Shown: positions 15,485 through 23,306 of the stretch, piece by piece
Layout: the number at the start of each line of letters is the position of its first letter
How positions within the stretch are numbered: the first letter of the stretch is position 1
Source: JBEICQ01 sp046297395
Lineage (GTDB): Bacteria > Bacteroidota > Bacteroidia > UBA4408
Length of the DNA: 23,990 nucleotides
NCBI GenBank assembly: GCA_046297395.1
Contig: JBKCNM010000090.1
Coordinates: 1 to 23,990, forward strand
Direction of reading: 5' to 3'
Translations under genes and position numbers: made by a program
Notes under the pieces: generated by a model
What the model saw: only the letters and a program-made list of their open reading frames with translations
The model's database searches: none
Told to the model about the DNA's origin: nothing

Positions 15485-15521
15485 CTCAAACTGAGCCCTT
15501 TTTTTGCAGTTGTTTTCCACT

Positions 15522-15536
15522 TAAATCATCGATTTA
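15522..15536. promoter_or_regulatory. Palindrome TAAATCATCGATTTA in the gyrB divergent region
   Basis: Perfect 6-base arms (TAAATC and GATTTA) around ATC lie between the divergent gyrB gene and the small secreted protein gene, about 38 bases upstream of the gyrB -7 box. It could be a regulator site or reflect AT-rich chance. Confidence 0.2.
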
Positions 15537-15618
15537 TCAACATATTTGGGTGTTTTTTCAAAGGCTTCAAGATGGCCCCGGATTAACAAACATTAATCGA
15601 CATCCGATGACAATCATC

Positions 15619-15626
15619 TACCTTCG
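15619..15626 (+). promoter_or_regulatory. Probable -7 box (TACCTTCG) before the small secreted protein gene
   Basis: TACCTTCG differs from TAnnTTTG at one base and lies 6 bases before the GTG start at 15633. A similar TATATTCGCA precedes gldF. No -33 TTG is evident. Confidence 0.3.
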
Positions 15627-15632
15627 CAGGGC

Positions 15633-16223
15633 GTGAAATTTCCGGTGGAAAGATATTTGATTTTGATTTGTCTTTTGGGTCTTGGTTTCTTTCCCCTCGC
15701 GGCCCAAGATAGCTATCGTCTGCAAGGCAGTGTGCAAGATGAAACGGCAAGATTTGCACCACTTTCAGAGGTAACGGTAGATAATCTGAGCCGGAATTTT
15801 CGCACACTAACGGATTCCTCGGGGATTTTTGAAATGGAAGTGAATGAGGGTGATACCTTGAGATTCAGAAAACTTGGGTATGGCACCAAGTTCCATTATT
15901 TCCACTCCATGCTGGGGGCTTACAATTACTCTGTACATATCTATTTACACAATGACACCATCCCGATGAAGGCCTTTGTTTATAAATCATTTAATAGAGA
16001 CAGGGTCATCAAAAACGCTTTTCTGAATGCCTATTACCGCGACAGCCTGCGCATGGTGGCATACCTCAGAAAAATGTATGAAAAGTCCAATAGAAGAGCC
16101 GTAGAGAGTCTTTCGGATGCTTTTAACAGTCCGGTTACTTTTTTATATGACCGTTTCAGCAAGAAAAGCCGGACCCAAAGAAGAATTGATCGTTACAGGG
16201 AAATACTGAAAAAGGCCAAATAA
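15633..16223 (+). CDS. Secreted protein with carboxypeptidase-regulatory-like domain
   Basis: The 196-residue protein starts at GTG (the first usable in-frame start, just after the likely -7 box) and has a signal peptide: YLILICLLGLGFF followed by LAAQ, cleaved near residue 24. Residues about 28-105 fit the CarboxypepD_reg-like beta-sandwich common in Bacteroidota: RLQGSVQD, PLSEVTVDNLS, TLTDSSGIFEMEVNEGDTL and FRKLGYG. This domain usually heads SusC/TonB receptors, but here no plug or barrel follows. Instead a basic, helical C-terminus (YKSFNRDRVIKNAF, SRTQRRIDRYREILKKAK) ends the protein. It is probably periplasmic or lipid-face envelope protein; function is unknown. It is divergent from gyrB and followed by a terminator, so it is probably transcribed alone. 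Confidence 0.82.
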   Translation: MKFPVERYLILICLLGLGFFPLAAQDSYRLQGSVQDETARFAPLSEVTVDNLSRNFRTLTDSSGIFEMEVNEGDTLRFRKLGYGTKFHYFHSMLGAYNYSVHIYLHNDTIPMKAFVYKSFNRDRVIKNAFLNAYYRDSLRMVAYLRKMYEKSNRRAVESLSDAFNSPVTFLYDRFSKKSRTQRRIDRYREILKKAK

Positions 16224-16340
16224 GAAAACGATCCTGATTATGTAAAATAGGTTCAGATGGAAATAGATAGTTGCTCAACAACAAGTATTTAAAAGTACTT
16301 GCTTCTTCATTCAACTACCGGCAATAAATTACACGCTCAG

Positions 16341-16378
16341 TGCCTGTTTGATGAGAAACAGGGCAAAATCAGTTTTTT
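16341..16378 (+). terminator. Terminator after the small secreted protein gene
   Basis: TGCCTGTTT (16341-16349) pairs with AAACAGGGCA (16356-16365) with one bulged G around a 6-base loop, followed after 7 bases by six Ts (16373-16378). It lies about 120 bases past the upstream stop codon. Its presence argues that the kinase starts at 16429, not at codons inside the hairpin. A smaller hairpin, CAAGTA/TACTTG, lies earlier at about 16280-16300. Confidence 0.5.
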
Positions 16379-16428
16379 CCTACAATTCATGGAATAATCC
16401 TAATTTAGCCTCCCTTTCAATAAGTATT

Positions 16429-17043
16429 ATGCATATAGCAGTTGCCGGAAACATTGGCGCGGGAAAAACCACGCTTACCACCATGCTCAGCAAACATTAT
16501 CGCTGGAAAGCGCATTTTGAAGCCGCTGATGAAAATCCATTTCTAAATGATTTTTACGAAGACATGCAAAGATGGTCCTTTAATCTTCAGATATATTTTC
16601 TGAACTCCAGGTTTGCACAAATTCTGGATATCAGAAAAAGTGGTGAGGATATCATACAGGACAGAACCATTTATGAGGATGCTTATATTTTTGCACCCAA
16701 CCTACATTCCATGGGCCTGATGACGACAAGGGATTTTGAGAACTACTTTTCCCTGTTCACCCTGATGAATCAGTTTATTCAGCCTCCGGATCTTATGATT
16801 TATTTGCGGGCATCTGTATCTACCCTCGTTTCGCAAATTGCCAAACGCGGTAGGGATTATGAAAATGCCATCAGGATAGATTACCTCAAAAGACTCAATG
16901 AAAGGTACGAGGCTTGGATCTCAACCTACGATCAGGGAAAACTCCTCATCATTGATGTTGACAACAACAAGTTTGGAGATGTTCCCGAAGATCTCGGAAT
17001 CATCATCAACAAAATTGACGCAGAAATTAACGGATTGTTCTAA
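16429..17043 (+). CDS. Deoxynucleoside kinase (dGK/dAK family)
   Basis: The enzyme phosphorylates deoxynucleosides in the nucleotide salvage pathway in the cytoplasm. From the ATG at 16429 it has 204 residues and starts MHIAVAGNIGAGKTT, with the P-loop GNIGAGKTT at 7-15. Further family marks are ADENPFL, the substrate-site stretch WSFNLQIYFLNSRF, the DRTIYEDAYIFAPNLHSMG segment with the usual catalytic Asp-Arg, and the lid-like KRGRDYEN and LNERYEAWI. Upstream in-frame TTG/ATG codons at 16348 and 16351 lie in a terminator hairpin and would add 27 unusual residues; I rejected them. TAATTTAG at 16401-16408 is a one-mismatch -7 box. The gene is first of a tight operon with the S46 peptidase 8 bases downstream. 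Which deoxynucleoside is preferred cannot be read from the sequence; deoxyguanosine/deoxyadenosine is likely. Confidence 0.92.
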   Translation: MHIAVAGNIGAGKTTLTTMLSKHYRWKAHFEAADENPFLNDFYEDMQRWSFNLQIYFLNSRFAQILDIRKSGEDIIQDRTIYEDAYIFAPNLHSMGLMTTRDFENYFSLFTLMNQFIQPPDLMIYLRASVSTLVSQIAKRGRDYENAIRIDYLKRLNERYEAWISTYDQGKLLIIDVDNNKFGDVPEDLGIIINKIDAEINGLF

Positions 17044-17051
17044 TAAGCTAT

Positions 17052-19202
17052 ATGAAAAAGGTATTGCTCATTGGTTTTTTATGGCCTCTGCTTTCCATCG
17101 CCGATGAGGGCATGTGGATTCCTATGCTCATCAAAGGATACACTGAACAACAAATGCAGGAAGCAGGAGGCAAACTCACGGCAGAACAAATTTACAGTAT
17201 GAACCAGGCCTCTCTCAAGGACTGTATCGTACAGATTGATGGTTGTACTGCAGGAGTAATTTCTGCCAAAGGTTTGCTGCTTACCAATCATCATTGCGCT
17301 TACTCAGGATTGCAGTCTGTGAGCACTCTTGAAAAGAATTACCTCGAAAATGGCTATTGGGCCAAGTCGGGTTTCCGTTCAGAACTCTCTTTGCCCAATG
17401 CCACCGCAGCCTTTCTTCAAAGAATAGAGGATGTTACTGCAAAGGTTCTCGACAACATCAAGGATTCAGTGCCAAGTGAAGCAAGGAAAAACGAAATTGA
17501 AAAACGCATCAAGCAAATTGAAAAGGAAGCATCTGAGAATGGCAAGCTTCGCGCGCTTGTAAGAGAGATGTTTTCCGGTAATGCCTACTATCTTTTTGTT
17601 TCGAAGGTATACAAGGATGTTCGTTTGGTGGGAGCGCCTCCTTCCAGTATTGGCAAGTTTGGAGGGGAAACAGACAATTGGATGTGGCCCCGTCATACCG
17701 GTGATTTTACCTTGCTAAGGGTTTATGGGGATTCCCTGGGAAACCCTGCTCCTTACAACGAAAAAAACAAACCGATTTCCACGCCCAAATTCTTACCCAT
17801 CTCGCTTGGCGGTGTAGCCGAAAATGATTTTGCCATGATCATGGGATATCCCGGAAGAACCAATCGCTATGCCAGCAGTGATCAGTTAAGAATGTTGATG
17901 GAACAGGAATATCCGGCGCGCGTCAAGTTAAACGGTGCTGTGCTGGATTCCTACAAAGAGGCAATGGACAAAGATGAGTCTGTCAAAATTAAGTATGCAT
18001 CCAAATATTCCCGTCGTGCAAATGGCTGGAAAAACAACGACGGACAGGAAAAAGGATTGCGAAATTCTGACGCCCTCAAACGAAAAGAATTTGATGAGAA
18101 GAATCTTACAACCTGGATTTATTCAGATGAGCAGCGGAAGAAAGACTATGGAATGGTTTTTACCGAATTGCAAAAGGCAGTGCAGGAATACAGTAGAATT
18201 AATTATCTCAATCAGTATTATCTGTATGCAGGCAAAAGTTCTGAATTGGTTGACTGGGCTGCCGGTTGTATCCCTCTGCTGGAGGCTATTCAGAATCAAG
18301 CTCCCGCCAATACCATTGATTCCATCAAACAGCTACTGACCAAAAAGAAAGTTGATTTTTATAAAAATTATGTCCCTGAACTCGACAAGAAAACTTTTGC
18401 AAAACTGCTGGCCATATATGTTACCGATATTCCGCTTGCTGATTTGCCCGAACCCCTGAAGGATTTGTCAGGAATTCCGTCAGATCGCCTGCCGGAAGCC
18501 TGCAACAAGTTCACCGAAAAACTTTTCAAGAAAACATCGCTGAACGATGCAACCCGTTTTGATGAATTGCTGAAAAATGCCTCTGTCTCCTCACTTTCCA
18601 AAGATGCCTTTATTGATTACGCCACAAAGCTCGCGGCATACAACAACACCAGGATTAAACCCTTTGTAACTTCATACACCCTGAAAACCGAATATTACCG
18701 AGGTAGGCTAATCAAGGCAATGATGGAATCCCGTGCCCCCAAACCTTTGTATGCAGATGCCAACAGTACCATTCGTTTGAGTTACGGAAAAATCACCCCC
18801 TACATACCAAAGGACGGTGTTCGTTATCCTTGGCAAACATTCGGAGATGGGCGTATTGAAAAAGCAATCACCAAATTACCCGATTACCAAACCCCACCCG
18901 GATTCTTGAATCTCCTTTCGGCAAATGATTTTGGTCGTTATGCCCAGAACGGAAAATTACCTGTGGCCTTCTTAACCAACAACGACATCACCGGCGGCAA
19001 CAGCGGAAGTCCGGTGCTCAATAAAAACGGTGAGATCATTGGCTTGGCCTACGATGGCAATTGGGAGGGTGTAGTTGGCGACATGGTTTTTGATCCTGCG
19101 CTAAAGCGTACCATCTGTTGCGACATACGCTATGTATGCTTCATTATTGAAAAATATGCTTTTGCTCAAAACATCATGAGTGAATTGCTGCTAGTTCCAT
19201 GA
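17052..19202 (+). CDS. S46 family dipeptidyl-peptidase (DPP7-like)
   Basis: S46 peptidases are Bacteroidota-typical exported serine enzymes that cut dipeptides from the N-termini of peptides. The 716 residues start with a short signal peptide (KKVLLIGFLWPLLSIA, then DEGMW as the mature start). The chymotrypsin-like triad is visible: His81 in LLTNHHCAYS, Asp218 in RHTGDFTLLR and Ser651 in TGGNSGSPV. The middle (about 270-620) is the helical lid domain. At the position 18 residues after the catalytic serine, where DPP11 is known to have an arginine for acidic P1 residues, this protein has Gly669 (AYDGNWEG); this points to a DPP7-like preference for hydrophobic or broad P1, by inference. It is probably periplasmic. 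Its last four bases overlap the next gene (ATGA), and it follows the deoxynucleoside kinase by 8 bases. Confidence 0.95.
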   Translation: MKKVLLIGFLWPLLSIADEGMWIPMLIKGYTEQQMQEAGGKLTAEQIYSMNQASLKDCIVQIDGCTAGVISAKGLLLTNHHCAYSGLQSVSTLEKNYLENGYWAKSGFRSELSLPNATAAFLQRIEDVTAKVLDNIKDSVPSEARKNEIEKRIKQIEKEASENGKLRALVREMFSGNAYYLFVSKVYKDVRLVGAPPSSIGKFGGETDNWMWPRHTGDFTLLRVYGDSLGNPAPYNEKNKPISTPKFLPISLGGVAENDFAMIMGYPGRTNRYASSDQLRMLMEQEYPARVKLNGAVLDSYKEAMDKDESVKIKYASKYSRRANGWKNNDGQEKGLRNSDALKRKEFDEKNLTTWIYSDEQRKKDYGMVFTELQKAVQEYSRINYLNQYYLYAGKSSELVDWAAGCIPLLEAIQNQAPANTIDSIKQLLTKKKVDFYKNYVPELDKKTFAKLLAIYVTDIPLADLPEPLKDLSGIPSDRLPEACNKFTEKLFKKTSLNDATRFDELLKNASVSSLSKDAFIDYATKLAAYNNTRIKPFVTSYTLKTEYYRGRLIKAMMESRAPKPLYADANSTIRLSYGKITPYIPKDGVRYPWQTFGDGRIEKAITKLPDYQTPPGFLNLLSANDFGRYAQNGKLPVAFLTNNDITGGNSGSPVLNKNGEIIGLAYDGNWEGVVGDMVFDPALKRTICCDIRYVCFIIEKYAFAQNIMSELLLVP

Positions 19203-20131
19203 AAATGAAAATCTTAGTAAAAGGAAGCAACGGACTGCTTGGGCAAAAACTGGTATATGCACTCAGACACGATACTGATGTTGATTTAATTGCTGCGGCT
19301 AAAGGAGAAAATCGTTTACTTGCCCATGATGGATACTTCTATCAATCTCTTGACATTACCCAACAGCAAGAGGTAACATCCTGCGTCAGACAACACATGC
19401 CTGATTGCATCATCCATACTGCTGCCATGACCAATGTGGATGCCTGTGAGACCCAAAAAGAGGAATGCAGGCTGGCCAACACAGAAGCGGTAAGATATTT
19501 TGTTGATGCGATAGCGGCCTGCGGAAAACGCATACATTTCGTTCATCTCTCAACAGATTTTGTTTTCGACGGAGAGGCCGGTCCCTACAGAGAGGAAGAT
19601 GTTCCCAACCCCGTGAGTTTTTATGGTTGGTCGAAATACGATGCCGAAAAAATTATTACTGAAAGCTCAATAGACTGGGCCATCTTGCGCACCATCATTG
19701 TGTATGGCATAACAGACAATATGAGTAGAAGCAATATTGTTTTATGGGCCAGGGAAGCGCTTGAAAAAGGGCAGGAAATAAAAGTGGTTGATGACCAGTT
19801 TAGATCTCCCACACTGGCAGAAGATTTGGCTCAGGGTTGCATTCTGGCTGCCAAAAAAAGGGCCAAAGGAATTTTTCATGTCAGCGGAAAAGACACCATG
19901 AGTATTCTCGAACTGGTTTATCAGGTAGCTGATTATTTTGGTCTCTCCAAGAAGCATGTGATTCCTATTCATTCAGCCAGTCTCGGCCAGGCAGCCAAAC
20001 GCCCTCCACGCACCGGTTTTATTATTGACAAAGCAGTTCGGGAATTGGGCTACAAGCCCCACAGCTTTCAGGAGGGTATAGAAATTGTGTACAATCAGTA
20101 CCGTGAGCATCTAAATCGTTCGGCATTATGA
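19199..20131 (+). CDS. RmlD-like sugar-nucleotide reductase (extended SDR)
   Basis: This 310-residue protein belongs to the extended short-chain dehydrogenases with the dTDP-4-dehydrorhamnose reductase shape. The N-terminal Rossmann fold shows KGSNGLLGQ (8-16, nucleotide binding) and IIHTAAMTNVDACE (71-84). The catalytic site has STDFVFDG (118-125) and YGWSK (142-146, Tyr142 and Lys146). Then come ILRTIIVYG and QFRSPTLAEDLAQG, typical of RmlD relatives. It is cytoplasmic. The gene starts inside the peptidase stop (ATGA), so it is translated from the same mRNA. No rmlA, rmlB or rmlC lies nearby, so dTDP-rhamnose synthesis is unproven and another sugar nucleotide, or a non-sugar substrate, is possible. 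A second ATG lies two codons in. Its 3' end overlaps the convergent regulator gene by 6 bases. Confidence 0.85.
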   Translation: MKMKILVKGSNGLLGQKLVYALRHDTDVDLIAAAKGENRLLAHDGYFYQSLDITQQQEVTSCVRQHMPDCIIHTAAMTNVDACETQKEECRLANTEAVRYFVDAIAACGKRIHFVHLSTDFVFDGEAGPYREEDVPNPVSFYGWSKYDAEKIITESSIDWAILRTIIVYGITDNMSRSNIVLWAREALEKGQEIKVVDDQFRSPTLAEDLAQGCILAAKKRAKGIFHVSGKDTMSILELVYQVADYFGLSKKHVIPIHSASLGQAAKRPPRTGFIIDKAVRELGYKPHSFQEGIEIVYNQYREHLNRSAL

Positions 20132-21022
20132 TGCTGATTTGCGCGTAGGCTTCTTTTTCAAGAATGTAATAAATTCATCAGAACCCCTAACTGTTATTTC
20201 ACCCGCAAAACCTGCAACAAAACGGGCCGGGGCTTTAAAACTTTGCACTTTCGCCTTGAAAAGGAAGGTATTTTCCTTTCCGTTTTTCTCAATACACACA
20301 CTGCTCATCGGGTACTCTTCTTTTAGCAGTGTGCAAGCCCTCAGGCTCAAAACCATCTCAATTTCTTTGTCCAGCGACTTGCCCTGAAATCCAAAAATAT
20401 CAGGTTTATAGTATTTGTGAGCATCATGATGACTGATGGATTGTCTTAATATTTTAATTCCACCCATTCGCTCAATATTGAAATACTTGTTTTCACCACT
20501 CTTTATTTCGTAGGCAGATAAGGAACGGTAGTTGTCTGTGAAGCAAACAGGTTCCACAATCCTGTGACTAATGTTTTGGCTGCTGGCTGAGATATAATGT
20601 TCAATTTTTATCCTTTTGCCATCCATGATTGCTGCTGATATTTGCTCAATCATTTGGTTGAGATGAGATTGGACAAGATCTTCGGACCCCATCTGAACCT
20701 CTTCTGCCAACCTGATTTTTTTCAAGACTCCGGCAGCTAATTTGTTTTGCTTTCCGGAAGAACATATAAGTTTCTCGAGATAGTCGGCTTCCTGAGATGT
20801 AAATGGGATAAAACCCATAGGTTGTTTGGAATAGATGGAAAAATAATTTTGTCCGTCTTTTTCAACCTCAAAACCCAATTCCCGCAACATATCTAGATAT
20901 CTGTAAACAGTACGCTCGGAGGTCTCTAAAAGCTTCATCAGTTGAGCCGTTGTTTTCGCCGGCTTGCTTTTTAAGAAGGCAATCAGCCTGAATATTCTGT
21001 AAATACGATTTTGATTGAACAT
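20126..21022 (-). CDS. HTH/WYL-domain transcriptional regulator
   Basis: The 298-residue protein has an N-terminal winged helix (about 5-57: IYRIFRLIAFLKSK, TSERTVYRYLDMLRELG) of the HTH_11/DeoR-like kind seen in WYL regulators. A linker follows, then a WYL-type domain (about 130-195: IKIEHYISAS, YRSLSAYEI, KYFNIERMGGI) and a WCX-like C-terminal extension (about 210-290). The three-residue W-Y-L signature itself is not conserved; RSLSAY stands where WYLVAY is usual, so the ligand site may differ. WYL domains bind nucleic acids or nucleotides and control diverse genes; the target is unknown. It is convergent with the RmlD-like gene (6-bp overlap) and transcribed away from the T9SS protein's terminator. 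An inverted repeat sits around its promoter, suggesting autoregulation. Confidence 0.88.
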   Translation of the reverse strand: MFNQNRIYRIFRLIAFLKSKPAKTTAQLMKLLETSERTVYRYLDMLRELGFEVEKDGQNYFSIYSKQPMGFIPFTSQEADYLEKLICSSGKQNKLAAGVLKKIRLAEEVQMGSEDLVQSHLNQMIEQISAAIMDGKRIKIEHYISASSQNISHRIVEPVCFTDNYRSLSAYEIKSGENKYFNIERMGGIKILRQSISHHDAHKYYKPDIFGFQGKSLDKEIEMVLSLRACTLLKEEYPMSSVCIEKNGKENTFLFKAKVQSFKAPARFVAGFAGEITVRGSDEFITFLKKKPTRKSAS

Positions 21023-21034
21023 ACCATTTTTTTA

Positions 21035-21081
21035 CAATCTTATAAAAAAAAATAAGGCCAGGGAATAAATTGACCTTATTT
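21035..21081 (-). promoter_or_regulatory. Promoter and inverted-repeat operator of the WYL regulator
   Basis: On the minus strand TAAGATTG (21035-21042) is a one-mismatch -7 box 12 bases before the ATG at 21022. Directly upstream are 8-base inverted arms, AAATAAGG (21050-21057) and CCTTATTT (21074-21081), with a 16-base spacer covering the -33 region. The arms lie about 24 bases centre to centre, compatible with a dimer covering two turns. Autoregulation by the WYL protein is inference. Confidence 0.35.
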
Positions 21082-21129
21082 GACAAATCCAATTAAGAAT
21101 ATTGCACACCGTTTATAATGAATGGTATC

Positions 21130-21204
21130 GTTCCGGGAATGCGAGGCCTATTTGTGCATCTTAAATAGCTCAATAATGGCAAGCAATTTTACACAGTTCC
21201 GGGA
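21130..21204 (+). repeat. Direct repeat GTTCCGGGA, two copies
   Basis: GTTCCGGGA occurs at 21130-21138 and 21196-21204, 66 bases apart, in the 258-base gap between the WYL regulator and the T9SS protein. The rest of the gap is AT-rich and has no convincing ORF or RNA gene, apart from the terminator at its right end. The repeat may be chance. Confidence 0.3.
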
Positions 21205-21239
21205 GGATAATTAAAACAAATTATTTTGTAATAATATTT

Positions 21240-21268
21240 AATGTCCCCGACTGCCGGGGACATTTTTT
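21240..21268 (-). terminator. Strong terminator of the T9SS protein gene
   Basis: AATGTCCCCG (21240-21249) and CGGGGACATT (21255-21264) form a perfect 10-bp stem with a 5-base loop. It lies 16 bases past the stop of the minus-strand gene at 21281, which it most likely ends, with AT-rich DNA after it in that direction. On the plus strand six Ts follow (21263-21268), so it could also stop plus-strand transcripts. Confidence 0.75.
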
Positions 21269-21280
21269 ATGTCCAAGGGA

Positions 21281-22348
21281 TTATTTCTGCACAATGCACT
21301 TTCCGCTTCCTATTACCAGTCCATTTGCATCCACTATCTCCATGAGATAAAGGCCATTGCTCAGACCTTCTGTGTGAATGGTTATTCTTTGGTTTCCGAG
21401 TGCAGAACATTGATAGGCTGTTTTTCCATGTAAGTCACGGATACGGATACTTGTAGCCTGAAGATTTTCGTTGGAGATATGAATTTGATTGGATGCCGGA
21501 TTGGGATAGCTTTTCACTTCTGTTGGAACATACGCTGATATAGCTTGTGTAGATGTTGCAGAGGTATAGGTTGAAAGGTCGATCAAGCCGGAAGATATAT
21601 TTTCTTTAAGGCTCATCATGCTGAATGGCGAACCATTGCGGTAAAAGTCATATCCGATAGAATTGTTGGGAGGGGCACTCACATTGGTAAGTTGAAAATT
21701 GTTGCCGGTGTTGGTGGAGTCGATAAAGGATGAATCAATCGCAAAATTTGTTTCTGATTTAATCCGTAAAACAGGCGCAGTACCGGTTGGAATGGTAAGT
21801 GTACCCCAGGCGTCACAGGTTGTCGTCACATTTTTATTGGAGATATTTCTGTTTGCGTAAAATCCGGGTAGGGTATAGTATGTGGTTGAAACACTTCTTA
21901 GTTGATAGGTATTAACTTGCCCATAGGTAATGGGCAGACTGATATATTGATTTGTTGTAGCCAATGCATTGATGAACCCACCTGAGTATGAATAGCCCAA
22001 TAAGGAAAAAGCAGCAGGCGAGGATTGATAAAAAATCTCGAAAGTGACTCCGTTGCTGGTGCTGGTTGTGGCAAGATTGGAAGTTGGGAATGTTGCAAAG
22101 CCACTCAGGCCGTTAGGCTGAATGTATGAGGTGGCGGCAGGAGGACGAACCGCCCAGCCATTGCTAAAATCCCAGTTCTGGTTAGGACCACCTGCACTGA
22201 TTTGGAGATTAATAGGGCCCAAAGTGTCCGAGTAACTAAAAACCATATCGCCGGGAGCGGGCATATCGGCCTGAGTAATGGTGATTTGGGCTGATGTATA
22301 GTTTGCTATGACAGACATCAAGAGGGAAAAGAAGGTTGTTTTTTTCAT
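21281..22348 (-). CDS. Secreted protein with T9SS type A C-terminal sorting domain
   Basis: This 355-residue protein carries a signal peptide (KKTTFFSLLMSVIANYTSA, cut before Gln21) and ends in a T9SS type A sorting domain. From residue 281 it reads YPNPASNQIHIS, then SIRIRDLHGKT and GLSNGLYLMEIVDANGLVIGSGK, the usual three-strand pattern with the GxYxxxI motif. It is therefore exported across the outer membrane by the type IX system and attached to the surface or released. The middle (20-275) is beta-rich, Ser/Thr/Asn-rich and low in charge, with no catalytic motif recognised. The family function is unknown. TACCTTGG on the minus strand (22353-22360), one mismatch from the -7 consensus, ends 4 bases before the ATG, so the mRNA is probably nearly leaderless. 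A strong terminator follows, so it is a single-gene unit. Confidence 0.9.
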   Translation of the reverse strand: MKKTTFFSLLMSVIANYTSAQITITQADMPAPGDMVFSYSDTLGPINLQISAGGPNQNWDFSNGWAVRPPAATSYIQPNGLSGFATFPTSNLATTSTSNGVTFEIFYQSSPAAFSLLGYSYSGGFINALATTNQYISLPITYGQVNTYQLRSVSTTYYTLPGFYANRNISNKNVTTTCDAWGTLTIPTGTAPVLRIKSETNFAIDSSFIDSTNTGNNFQLTNVSAPPNNSIGYDFYRNGSPFSMMSLKENISSGLIDLSTYTSATSTQAISAYVPTEVKSYPNPASNQIHISNENLQATSIRIRDLHGKTAYQCSALGNQRITIHTEGLSNGLYLMEIVDANGLVIGSGKCIVQK

Positions 22349-22569
22349 GGTACCAAGGTAGGGGAAAGCTAATGTTTTATTTGTAGAGTAAAGATGTGAA
22401 TATGATGTTACTTTAAATTGAAAAAGATTGATTTAAAAATCTGCAATCAAAATATCTCCTTTTGGAGTTCAAGATACTTGAAAATGTTGGCATTATTAAA
22501 ATGATAGGTAAATCCATCATTTTTATTTCTCATAAATTAATGTCATCTTAGTCCACTCAAGCAGAAGAG

Positions 22570-23289
22570 ATGCAGATTACCAAATTGTCTATTGTTATTC
22601 CGGCATACAATGAGGCGAAAACCATACATCTTATTCTTGATAAGATTGCAGAGGTAGAGCTCATTCAACAAATCAGGAAAGAGATTATTATTGTCGACGA
22701 TTGTTCAAAAGACAAAACAGACGAGGCCATCATCCAATACATGGCCAATCACCCTGAATTGTCCATTCAGCTTTTCCGCCATGAAAAAAATATGGGCAAA
22801 GGTGCTGCCCTGCATACCGGTATTTCCAAAGCAACTGGAGAATACCTGATTATTCAGGATGCTGATTTGGAATATGATCCCGCAGAATACAATGATCTTC
22901 TGAAACCTGTTGTAAAAGGTTTTGCCGATGTGGTTTTTGGATCCAGATTCATGGGCAGTAAACCCCATCGAATCCTGTTCTTCTGGCATACGATTGGCAA
23001 TAAAATGCTTACTTTTTTCTCCAATATGTTTACCAATCTCAACCTTACCGATATGGAAACATGTTATAAGCTTTTCAATACCGGGATGATTCAATCTTTG
23101 CATTTGGTTGAAAAAAGATTCGGTTTTGAACCAGAGGTAACAGCCAAGATTGCCCGCATTCCAAAGGTCAGGATTTACGAAGTAGGAATTAGCTATTACG
23201 GGCGAACCTATGAGGAAGGGAAAAAAATCGGATGGCGAGATGGTTTCAGAGCGCTGTACTGTATTGTTAAGTACGGATTCTACAAATAA
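22570..23289 (+). CDS. Family 2 glycosyltransferase, polyprenyl-phosphate type
   Basis: The 239-residue protein is a GT-A fold transferase of the dolichyl/polyprenyl-phosphate mannose or glucose synthase type, which moves a sugar from a nucleotide donor to a lipid phosphate at the inner membrane face. Motifs are SIVIPAYNEAKTI (7-19), IIIVDDCSKDKT (39-50), NMGKGAALHTGI (74-85), the metal-binding QDADLEYDP (96-104) and the C-terminal ETCYKLF, FGFEPEVTAKIAR and YYGRTYEEGKKIGWRDG block. It has no C-terminal membrane helices, so it is the soluble, membrane-associated form. Donor and acceptor cannot be told. The gene stands alone, 221 bases from the divergent T9SS protein gene, and its stop is 17 bases from the convergent gene at the right edge. 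Confidence 0.92.
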   Translation: MQITKLSIVIPAYNEAKTIHLILDKIAEVELIQQIRKEIIIVDDCSKDKTDEAIIQYMANHPELSIQLFRHEKNMGKGAALHTGISKATGEYLIIQDADLEYDPAEYNDLLKPVVKGFADVVFGSRFMGSKPHRILFFWHTIGNKMLTFFSNMFTNLNLTDMETCYKLFNTGMIQSLHLVEKRFGFEPEVTAKIARIPKVRIYEVGISYYGRTYEEGKKIGWRDGFRALYCIVKYGFYK

Positions 23290-23306
23290 TCCCCGGCTAC
23301 AATCGC

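Noticed and set aside
16348..16428. Upstream start for the deoxynucleoside kinase
   Set aside because: It falls within a terminator hairpin and adds 27 residues before the otherwise standard MHIAVAGNIGAGKTT start.
21082..21270. Possible small RNA ending at the strong hairpin on the plus strand
   Set aside because: No convincing plus-strand promoter was found (TTGACA at 21080 and TATAAT at 21114 are too far apart), and the hairpin is explained by the adjacent minus-strand gene.
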